DNA of 64,000 nucleotides, taken from assembly GCA_036261625.1 (NCBI GenBank), contig DATAKL010000033.1, forward strand, positions 7,212 through 71,211. Reading direction: 5' to 3'. Both the position numbers and the translations under genes were made by a program. The DNA is from JAAXKN01 sp036261625 (lineage in GTDB: Bacteria; Bacteroidota; Ignavibacteria; Ignavibacteriales; SURF-24). A model generated the notes under the pieces. That model searched no databases and was not told the origin of the DNA. It saw only the letters and a program-made list of their open reading frames with translations. Shown one piece after another: positions 43,679 to 50,805 of the stretch (positions are counted from its first letter, which is position 1; each line of letters starts with the position of its first letter).

Positions 43679-43844
43679 CGTAGGGGCGAGCGGCGCTCGC
43701 CCTCCGGCAGGCAGGCTCGCCCGGAAGGGCCAAGACGATCAAACATAAACTGAAATTTATAATACAGAATGATTGTGACGTAATCCCAATGAATGGATAT
43801 ATTCGTAATGCAATCGGAAAGGGCGAGCGCCGCTCGCCCCTACG
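43679..43844. repeat. MITE-like element with 25-bp inverted ends
   Basis: CGTAGGGGCGAGCGGCGCTC... (43679-43703) and its exact reverse complement (43820-43844) are each almost palindromic and enclose about 116 bp. A CTCGCCCGGAAGGGC hairpin lies inside the left half. A solo copy of the end occurs at 54180-54202. No ORF is present. It lies in the aceF-lpdA gap (43660-44000), which has no gene. Confidence 0.75.
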
Positions 43845-44000
43845 ATACAATGATATGAAGTAACGATTTCTGATGTACCCCATTTGGGTACATTCAATAT
43901 ATGACAGATTTAAATATTTTTTTGCTCTTAGATATTTATATCATAAATTTAACGTGAAAATTCATTAAAGTTTTAATTTTATTTTTGGAGTTTAATTAGT

Positions 44001-45416
44001 ATGGCAAATAAGACCCAGCTTGCAGTCCTAGGCGCCGGCCCGGGCGGCTATGCCGCAGCATTTCTGGCTGCCGACCTTGGGATGCAGGTTACACTGATCG
44101 ACATGGAAAAAAATCCCGGAGGCGTATGCCTTTACCGCGGCTGCATCCCTTCAAAGGCACTTCTGCACGTTTCAAAACTAATTCAGGAAACAAAACATTC
44201 AGCCGCATGGGGAATTGAATACGACAGCCCCAGAATTAACCTGGATAAATTAAGAAGCTTTAAGGAAAACGTTGTTGCAAAACTTACCGGCGGCCTGGGC
44301 GTTCTTTCCAAACAGAGGAAAGTAAACTATATTCAGGGAAGGGCAACAATACTCAATCCCACAACACTTGAAATTGAAAAAACGGAAGGCGGAAAAGATG
44401 AGCTGACATTTGAAAAGCTTATCATCTGCACGGGATCGCGCCCGGCACAGATACCTTCATTAACGCTCGATTCACCAAGAGTTATAGATTCTTCGGGAGC
44501 TCTTGCTCTTAAAGATATTCCTAAGAATATGCTCGTCGTTGGCGGAGGATATATTGGACTTGAACTTGGTTCTGTCTATGCTTCACTCGGAACTGAAGTT
44601 TCTGTTGTTGAAATGACCCCGGGACTCCTGCCCGGAGCTGACCGCGACATGGTAAACATTCTTGCACGCTCGCTTCAGCCGGTCATGAAATCGATTATGC
44701 TGAGCACCAAGGTTGTAAAGATGGAAGACATGGGTAACGGCGTTAAGGTTACATTTGAAGGCGAAAGCGTTCAGGAAAAAGAGCAGGTCTTTGAAAAAGT
44801 GCTTGTTTCAATAGGACGCACACCAAATACAAAGGGCTTTGGACTTGAAAATACAAAGGTCGAGGTTGAGAAGGGATTTATAAAAGTAAATTCACAGATG
44901 CAGACAGCAGAGCCGACGATTTATGCAATCGGGGATGTTGTGGGCAATCCGATGCTTGCTCACAAAGCTTCTCATGAAGGAAGAGTTGCAGTTGAAGTTA
45001 TTGCAGGGCACAACCTGGAATTCAAACCGGCTGCAATTCCGGCAGTAATATTCACTGATCCTGAAGTTGCATGGTGCGGCCTGACTGAAACCGAGGCAAA
45101 GGAAAAGGGAATTGAAGTTAAAGTTGCGCGTTTCCCATGGGCTGCTTCAGGAAGGGCTGTAACGCTCGACAGAACCGACGGACAGACAAAGCTTCTAATA
45201 GATCCAAAGACAGAAAGGATCTTAGGTGTCGGGATTGTAGGCCCCGGAGCAGGCGAGATGATAGCCGAAGGCGTTCTGGCAGTTGAAATGGCTGCTGTAG
45301 CCAGTGATATAGCATTAAGCATTCATCCGCATCCTACATTATCTGAAACCGTAATGGAATCAGCCGAAGTCTTCTTCGGCACCGCCACGCACCTCTACAG
45401 ACCCAAAAGAGGCTAA
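44001..45416 (+). CDS. lpdA: Dihydrolipoamide dehydrogenase (E3)
   Basis: The 471-residue flavoprotein re-oxidises the lipoyl arm of E2 with NAD. FAD site VLGAGPGGYAAAFLA (9-23), redox disulfide Cys43 and Cys48 in GGVCLYRGCIPSK, NAD site VVGGGYIGLELGSVYASLG (about 178), FAD-phosphate region TIYAIGDVVG (about 306), and the interface His in HPHPTLSE (about 442). All active-site residues are present. It completes the pyruvate dehydrogenase locus but is separated from aceF by 341 bp holding a repeat element. A terminator follows. Confidence 0.97.
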   Translation: MANKTQLAVLGAGPGGYAAAFLAADLGMQVTLIDMEKNPGGVCLYRGCIPSKALLHVSKLIQETKHSAAWGIEYDSPRINLDKLRSFKENVVAKLTGGLGVLSKQRKVNYIQGRATILNPTTLEIEKTEGGKDELTFEKLIICTGSRPAQIPSLTLDSPRVIDSSGALALKDIPKNMLVVGGGYIGLELGSVYASLGTEVSVVEMTPGLLPGADRDMVNILARSLQPVMKSIMLSTKVVKMEDMGNGVKVTFEGESVQEKEQVFEKVLVSIGRTPNTKGFGLENTKVEVEKGFIKVNSQMQTAEPTIYAIGDVVGNPMLAHKASHEGRVAVEVIAGHNLEFKPAAIPAVIFTDPEVAWCGLTETEAKEKGIEVKVARFPWAASGRAVTLDRTDGQTKLLIDPKTERILGVGIVGPGAGEMIAEGVLAVEMAAVASDIALSIHPHPTLSETVMESAEVFFGTATHLYRPKRG

Positions 45417-45432
45417 AGTTATTTTTCCCCAA

Positions 45433-45460
45433 GGTGCCATGACTTCTCATGGCACCCTTT
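45433..45460 (+). terminator. Terminator after lpdA
   Basis: GGTGCCATGA (45433-45442) pairs with TCATGGCACC (45447-45456) around CTTC. The tail is only CTTT. The following gap to 45763 holds two diverged CTCCGGAG/CGGAGAGGCG hairpin repeats and no gene. Confidence 0.75.
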
Positions 45461-45763
45461 CCAAACCCTATCAAACTAAATTATCAGCAGCACAAAATAG
45501 CTTCGGAGAGGCGAATTGTAAAAAGGCGATTAAACGTATATAACCGTTATACAAGTCGCTCCTCCGGAGCTCTGGATTATTTTTTTTGAATGGCATTTTC
45601 TACAGACAAGTCGCCTCTCCGAGGCTCTAATGATGAGGGTGGGGGATGATCTCTTTTCTTTGGGTATTGCAAAAAAATAAGAGCAGCAGATTTTGAGGAA
45701 ATTAAATCTATTTCTTATTTAAAAGATAGTTTGTATATTTCCCGTATATACATCAGTGATAAT

Positions 45764-46093
45764 ATGATAAATATATATGACTTACCTGAACCGGTTGAAT
45801 TTGAATGGGACAGGGGTAACATTGAAAAAAATTTAGTTAAACACAATGTCTCGAACAGTGAGATAGAGGAAGTGTTTATTAATACTCCGTTATTATTTTT
45901 CCCCGATCCCTCTCATTCAAGCGCAGAGGAAAAAAGACACGGTGCTTTAGGCAGAACGCATACGGGCAGAATGCTTCAGGTAATTTTTACAATCAGAAAA
46001 AATAAAATAAGAGCTATTTCAGCTCGGGATATGAATAAAAGAGAAAGGCAATTTTATGAAGAAGCAAAAAGAGATTCCGAAATTCAGGGATGA
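45764..46093 (+). CDS. brnT: BrnT-family toxin (type II toxin-antitoxin)
   Basis: I choose ATG 45764 (109 residues); the upstream in-frame ATG at 45731 adds 11 residues not seen in the family. The BrnT pattern is clear: FEWDRGNIEKNLVKHNVS near the N-terminus, FPDPSHS in the middle, ALGRTHTGRMLQVIFT, and RAISARDMNKRERQFYE at the end. BrnT toxins are RelE-like ribonucleases that reduce translation. The antitoxin gene overlaps its end by 38 bases, matching the usual toxin-first brnTA order. Confidence 0.9.
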   Translation: MINIYDLPEPVEFEWDRGNIEKNLVKHNVSNSEIEEVFINTPLLFFPDPSHSSAEEKRHGALGRTHTGRMLQVIFTIRKNKIRAISARDMNKRERQFYEEAKRDSEIQG

Positions 46094-46334
46094 AGATGAG
46101 GAAAGGGAATTCTGGGCCAAGAACAGTGTGCTGGACTATTTTGACAGCTCAAAGGCCGCCTTTGTAAGATTTCCGAACCTAAAGCCGACCACACAGTCGA
46201 TATCCTTAAGGATTCCGACTTTTATGATAAATGATCTGAAGGTTTTGGCCAACCGCAAGGATGTTCCATATCAGTCATTGATCAAAATATTCCTGGAGGA
46301 AAAAATCCGCGAAGAACTAAAAAAGGTGGGATAG
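46056..46334 (+). CDS. brnA: BrnA/CopG-like antitoxin
   Basis: The 92-residue protein fits the CopG-type antitoxin paired with BrnT. The N-terminal toxin-binding part is IPKFRDEDEEREFWAKNSVLDYF, and the C-terminal ribbon-helix-helix is TQSISLRIPTFMINDLKVLA then PYQSLIKIFLEEKI. It should neutralise the toxin and repress the operon. Its start lies inside the toxin gene. Confidence 0.9.
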   Translation: MKKQKEIPKFRDEDEEREFWAKNSVLDYFDSSKAAFVRFPNLKPTTQSISLRIPTFMINDLKVLANRKDVPYQSLIKIFLEEKIREELKKVG

Positions 46335-46374
46335 AGATTTTAGAAATCAGCATGAAACCCATCTGGGCAGGTTG

Positions 46375-46400
46375 GATGCCGGGAACCACTTCCCGGCATC
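46375..46400 (+). terminator. Terminator-like hairpin after brnTA
   Basis: GATGCCGGGAA/TTCCCGGCATC (46375-46385, 46390-46400) with loop CCAC. Its core is the reverse complement of the 31799-31818 hairpin. The remainder of 46335-46655 shows nothing else supportable. Confidence 0.65.
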
Positions 46401-46655
46401 AGTTGAGTTTACCATTTCAAGAACCTCTAATATTCTTTTACTTTTATTTTTCTTTTTATTTGAATTTTAAGTTGACGCGTAAAGCTTTTGGCCAGGCCGA
46501 ACCTTTTTATTGAGCATTTTTTCACAACTTTTCATTAATTCCGTGCAAAAATTTATAATTACCGGGAATTTTATTATCTTTGTAATTGATTTTTTGCGGA
46601 CAAGGGTGTCGCAATTATTATTATGAAGTTTTTCTAATCTTTTAAGGAAAATATA

Positions 46656-48200
46656 GTGTCATTAAAAAGTAAGCTAATAGAGCTTTTCTCAAAAAAAGAA
46701 AAAATCAGCACAGGCGGCGGTGAAAAGGCCCTCCAGAAACAGGTGGCCATGGGGAAACTGCCAGCCCGCGAAAGACTGAAGGTCCTCCTGGATCCGAACA
46801 GCTTCCACGAAACTGACCTTTTCGTCGAGCATAAATGCGAAGACTTTGATATGGATAAAAAACAGCTCCCGGCTGACGGCGTTATTACAGGCATCGGTTC
46901 TATTCATAACCGCCCTGTAAGCGTCTTTGCACAGGACTTTACTGTGGCCGGAGGCTCTCTGGGACTCATGCATGCAAGAAAAATTACAAAGGTGATGGAC
47001 CATGCCGTAAGAATGGGCATTCCTCTTATAGGCATTAACGACTCAGGCGGGGCACGCATCCAGGAAGGCGTCAACTCGCTGGCCGGATACGGCGAAATAT
47101 TCTACAGGAATACTCTGGCCTCGGGCATCATACCGCAGGTTTCTGTTATACTCGGCCCCTGTGCCGGCGGCGCTGTTTATTCACCCGCACTTACAGACTT
47201 TGTTTTTGTGGTGGATAAGATTTCCAAAATGTTTATTACCGGTCCCGAGGTAATTAAAACCGTGCTGGGTGAGGAGATCTCGATGGAAGATCTCGGCGGC
47301 GCACGCGTGCAGACTGAAATTACCGGCAACGCGCATTTCTATGCCGAAAGCGAAATGGAATGCTTCGAACAGATCAAGCGCCTTATGTCCTACATTCCAT
47401 GGAGCAACAGGGAGAAAGCTCCTGCAATTACGCCAAGGCTTCCGAAGTCGCAGTTCGATGTTGAAAGGATTATTCCAACAGAAGCTACAAAGCCTTACGA
47501 CATAAGGGACATTATAAAATCAATCTGCGATGACTCTGACTTCCTTGAAATTCAGGAAAGATGGGCTTCAAACATTGTAATCGGTTTTGCAAGAATGAAC
47601 GGTGAAACGGTAGGTATTGTGGGCAATCAGCCTTTGGTGCTTGCAGGCGTACTTGATGTGGATTCTTCCGACAAGGCAGCACGCTTTATCCGCTACTGCG
47701 ATGCGTTCAATATTCCGCTTGTAACGCTTGTGGACCTTCCGGGCTACCTGCCTGGAGTTGATCAGGAGCATGCAGGCGTTATACGCCACGGTGCAAAAAT
47801 TCTTTATGCATACAGCGAGGCTTCAGTTCCGAAGATAACCGTAATACTTCGTAAAGCATACGGCGGCGGCTATATCGCAATGTGCTCACGTCACCTGGGT
47901 GCCGATTTTGTATTTGCATGGCCGACTGCTGAAATTGCAGTTATGGGCCCCGAAGGCGCGGCAAACATCATCTTCCGCGGTGAAATTGCAGCGGCAAAGG
48001 ATCCTGATGCCGTAAGAAAGCAGAAGGTACAGGAGTACACCGAAAAGTTCGCCAATCCTTATGTGGCAGCCTCAAACGGGCACGTCGATGCAGTTATAAA
48101 TCCTTATGAAACCCGCGATGCAATTATTCACGCTCTCAGGGCTTCAGCAAATAAAGAAGAAACAAGACCTAACAAAAAACACGGGATACCTCCATTTTAA
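46656..48200 (+). CDS. Acyl-CoA carboxylase carboxyltransferase subunit (PccB/MmdA type)
   Basis: The 514-residue biotin-dependent carboxyltransferase begins with GTG at 46656. Crotonase-fold motifs are visible: GINDSGGARIQEGVNSLAG near 127, GPCAGGAVYSPALTDF near 167, LVDLPGYLPGVDQEHAGVI near 360, KAYGGGYIAMCSRHLGAD and MGPEGAANIIF near 430. It moves carboxyl between biotin and propionyl- or methylmalonyl-CoA, or a related acyl-CoA. It is followed at once by the biotin carrier. No biotin carboxylase gene is nearby, so it may share one encoded elsewhere or belong to a decarboxylase complex. Confidence 0.92.
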   Translation: MSLKSKLIELFSKKEKISTGGGEKALQKQVAMGKLPARERLKVLLDPNSFHETDLFVEHKCEDFDMDKKQLPADGVITGIGSIHNRPVSVFAQDFTVAGGSLGLMHARKITKVMDHAVRMGIPLIGINDSGGARIQEGVNSLAGYGEIFYRNTLASGIIPQVSVILGPCAGGAVYSPALTDFVFVVDKISKMFITGPEVIKTVLGEEISMEDLGGARVQTEITGNAHFYAESEMECFEQIKRLMSYIPWSNREKAPAITPRLPKSQFDVERIIPTEATKPYDIRDIIKSICDDSDFLEIQERWASNIVIGFARMNGETVGIVGNQPLVLAGVLDVDSSDKAARFIRYCDAFNIPLVTLVDLPGYLPGVDQEHAGVIRHGAKILYAYSEASVPKITVILRKAYGGGYIAMCSRHLGADFVFAWPTAEIAVMGPEGAANIIFRGEIAAAKDPDAVRKQKVQEYTEKFANPYVAASNGHVDAVINPYETRDAIIHALRASANKEETRPNKKHGIPPF

Positions 48201-48201
48201 T

Positions 48202-48522
48202 ATGAATGACAATCACAAAGATCTGCAGAAACTAGTAGTGGATGATACGGTTTACCTGACCAGGCTGACGCCGAAGTTTGCAGGCAGGAAGACTTTTGTA
48301 CCGAAGGATCCGAAAAGGATATGCGCCGTAATTCCCGGTGTCATACTGGATGTTACAGTAAACAAGGGGCAGCGTGTAATGCGCGATCAGTCGATGCTTG
48401 TGCTTGAGGCGATGAAGATGAAAAATTCCATTAAGGCGCCTTTTGACGGCGTAATAAAGTCAATTCATGTTTCACAGGGCAAACAGGTGGCAAAGGGTGA
48501 ACTCTTAATAGAGTTCGAATAA
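48202..48522 (+). CDS. Biotin carboxyl carrier protein
   Basis: I choose ATG 48202 (106 residues), one base after the carboxyltransferase stop; a longer frame from 48106 would overlap that gene by 95 bases and adds unlike sequence. The biotinyl domain holds VLEAMKMKNSIKAPFDG with the biotinylated Lys, and VSQGKQVAKGELLIEFE ends the domain. The N-terminal 35 residues are a short extension. It carries CO2 for the carboxyltransferase before it. Confidence 0.92.
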   Translation: MNDNHKDLQKLVVDDTVYLTRLTPKFAGRKTFVPKDPKRICAVIPGVILDVTVNKGQRVMRDQSMLVLEAMKMKNSIKAPFDGVIKSIHVSQGKQVAKGELLIEFE

Positions 48523-48543
48523 ACAGTATCACATTTAAAATAA

Positions 48544-48612
48544 ATAGCGGGGATAATGCCGAGCTTTAAGCGGTATGCAGACTTTTTTTTCCACAGACAT
48601 TATCCCCGCTAT
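48544..48612 (+). other. 15-bp inverted repeat with a 39-nt loop
   Basis: ATAGCGGGGATAATG (48544-48558) pairs perfectly with CATTATCCCCGCTAT (48598-48612). The loop holds TTAAGCGGTATGC (48567-48579) and TTTTTTTT (48583-48590). A near complement of the loop segment, GCACACCGCTTAA, lies at about 48664-48676, allowing a second fold. It may be a terminator or a stable small RNA. Confidence 0.5.
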
Positions 48613-48863
48613 CACGATCAATTATATAAGGAATGATTATTTTTTTATCCTTTTTTCCTTTGCCGCACACCGCTTAATCTTTATAATTCCTGAACAATTG
48701 TCCTCTCAAAAAATTCCTCAAAGCAGAAGAACAGCAGAGTATCTCACCGTGATATAATTAAATAATAGACCTGAACGACAACAATGTCAACACACTTAGA
48801 TGGTACCTGAGAATGAATAGCCATGGTTATTCAGTGGAGGGAGAAGAATTTTTGTTTTTCTTT

Positions 48864-49097
48864 GAATAGCCACGGCCTTCAGGCCGTGGACAGGGTGCTC
48901 CTCTCCCGTTTGGGCTTTAGCCCCAGATTATCTCCGGAAAATCTGTGGCTAAAGCCACGGGTTGTTTTAGGCATTTTCTCCACGACCTGAAGGTCGTGGC
49001 TATTCAGGTCGTGGCTATTCAGGTCGTGGCTATTCAGGTCGTGGCTATTCAGGTCGTGGCTATTCAGGCCGTGGCTATTCAGGTCGTGGCTAATCAT
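48864..49097. repeat. Compound palindromic repeat, locus 6, with a seven-unit terminal array
   Basis: CCACGGCC-TTCA-GGCCGTGG, inner GGGCTTTAGCCCCAGAT/ATCTGTGGCTAAAGCCACGGG arms and CCACGACC-TGAA-GGTCGTGG. From 48991 to 49095 AGGTCGTGGCTATTC stands in seven exact 15-bp steps; the sixth has GGCC and the seventh ends CTAATC. A degenerate ATGAATAGCCATGGTTATTCA copy precedes it at 48813. The apparent 72-codon minus-strand frame (repeated NSHDL) is a shadow. No gene lies in 48523-49183. Confidence 0.88.
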
Positions 49098-49134
49098 TAA
49101 GAGCCCAATTGGGCTACAGGTTATTTAAAAACAG

Positions 49135-49162
49135 AAAGCCCGGAATTTTATTCCCGGGCTTT
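49135..49162 (-). terminator. Terminator of the citrate synthase gene
   Basis: AAAGCCCGG/CCGGGCTTT (49135-49143, 49154-49162) with T-rich tail on the minus strand, 22 bp after the stop. Confidence 0.8.
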
Positions 49163-49183
49163 GTTGTAATCTGTCCAACTAAA

Positions 49184-50470
49184 TTATTTTGCTTCAACTG
49201 CCTTGCGCTCGTCAATTGGAACGTATGAACGCTTTGTGCAGCCGGTGTAGATCTGACGGGGACGGTAAATCCTGACCGTAGGATCCTCTCTCATTTCTTT
49301 CCACTGAGCTATCCAGCCCGGAAGCCTTCCGATTGCAAACATTACTGTGAACATGTCCGTCGGAATTCCCATTGCACGGTAAATAATACCGCTGTAGAAA
49401 TCCACGTTCGGATAGAGCTTGCGTTCTACAAAATACGGATCCTCAAGAGCTACTCTTTCGAGGTTCATTGCAATGTCAAGCAGCGGATCGTTTACACCCA
49501 GCTTGTTCAACACCTTCTCGGCAGCTTCTTTAAGTATCCTGGCTCTCGGATCAAAATTCTTGTAAACTCTGTGACCGAAGCCCATGAGCTTAAAGCCTGA
49601 ATTCTTATCCTTTGCCATGTTAACAAACTTCTTGTAATCGCCGCCGTCATTCTGGATTTTCTGAAGCATTTCAATTACGTGCTGGTTTGCCCCGCCGTGC
49701 AGCTTGCCCCAGAGGGCGCATATGCCTGCTGAAATTGTAGCAAAAAGATTGGCTTCGCTGCTGCCAACCATTCTTACTGTAGAGGTGCTGCAGTTCTGTT
49801 CGTGATCTGCATGAAGGATTAAAAGAAGATCCAGAGCGTCTGCAACTTCCTTGTGTACTTCATATTCCTCCGACGGAACAGCAAACATCATATGAAGAAG
49901 ATCGCCGGCAAAGCTCAAATCGTTGCGCGGATAAACGTAGGGCTGGCCTACTGACTTCTTGTATGAGAAAGCTGCAATTGTTTTCAGTTTTGCAAGAAGA
50001 CGGATGATGTTGTTGTAGCGTTCTTCAACTGTATCGGGATAATAAGCCGATAAAGAAACAACCATGGAACTCAGTACACCCATAGGATGCGCGGCTGCAG
50101 GATATCCTTCGTAGAATTTCTTCATATCCTCGCGCAGCAGGCTATGATGTGTAAGATCATAAGTAAACTTGTCAAGCTCTTCCCTGGTGGGCAGGTGACC
50201 GAAAATTAAAAGATAAGAAACCTCAAGAAAACTGCTCTTTGCAGCCAGCTCCTCAATCGGATAGCCGCGGTACTGCAGAATTCCCTTCTCACCGTCAATA
50301 AATGTAATTGAACTCTCACAAGAGCCTGTGTTCCCGTAACCTGAATCAAGCGTTATCGCACCGGTCTTAGACCTTAAAGTCGTAATGTCGATTCCAACCT
50401 CACCCTCTGTTCCTACTGTTACCGGGAGCTGAAACTCCTTTCCATTAAGAACTAATGTCGCATTATCCAT
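49184..50470 (-). CDS. gltA: Citrate synthase
   Basis: I choose the ATG at 50470 (428 residues): AGAGGG lies 8 bases upstream, and the longer frame from 50554 adds 28 residues foreign to the family. The enzyme joins acetyl-CoA and oxaloacetate. It matches the bacterial hexameric (type II) form, with an N-terminal beta region and LTHHSLLREDMKKF. Catalytic residues are in ILHADHEQNCSTS (about 265), GFGHRVYKNFDPRA (about 308) and the Asp region NVDFYSGIIYRAMG (about 365). Confidence 0.96.
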   Translation of the reverse strand: MDNATLVLNGKEFQLPVTVGTEGEVGIDITTLRSKTGAITLDSGYGNTGSCESSITFIDGEKGILQYRGYPIEELAAKSSFLEVSYLLIFGHLPTREELDKFTYDLTHHSLLREDMKKFYEGYPAAAHPMGVLSSMVVSLSAYYPDTVEERYNNIIRLLAKLKTIAAFSYKKSVGQPYVYPRNDLSFAGDLLHMMFAVPSEEYEVHKEVADALDLLLILHADHEQNCSTSTVRMVGSSEANLFATISAGICALWGKLHGGANQHVIEMLQKIQNDGGDYKKFVNMAKDKNSGFKLMGFGHRVYKNFDPRARILKEAAEKVLNKLGVNDPLLDIAMNLERVALEDPYFVERKLYPNVDFYSGIIYRAMGIPTDMFTVMFAIGRLPGWIAQWKEMREDPTVRIYRPRQIYTGCTKRSYVPIDERKAVEAK

Positions 50471-50805
50471 TTTTTTTACCCTCTGAAATGTTAATGATTT
50501 TATTTTTATGAACAGGATATTACGTCGAATATGAAGAGCTTGTAGACTGTTCAAATATTACAGCATTTTTTGCGAAATGTCAATATTAAAGAATGGCAAT
50601 TTAACAGCACATGTAAAAAAAAACTTAAATAAAGACAAGTTGTCCTTGAAAAATACTGTACATATTTTTATTTCCCGCCACCTCCTCTCTGCAGGCAAAG
50701 CGGAGCAGATCTTCTCATCTAATAAAATAAATTTCCGCTGTTTTATTTCTGCAATTGAATTTCTTCTAAAAACGCGATATTTTCAGTTGAACTTTTCATA
50801 TTTTA

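Noticed and set aside
48575..48757. 60-codon frame after the biotin carrier gene
   Set aside because: It begins in the loop of the long hairpin with no ribosome site and no recognisable sequence.
48991..49095. CRISPR array
   Set aside because: Units are 15 bp with no spacers between them, so this is a plain tandem repeat.
48879..49097. Minus-strand 72-codon frame with repeated NSHDL
   Set aside because: The repetition is the 15-bp palindromic array read in frame; there is no ribosome site, and sibling arrays at other loci are not open in the same way.
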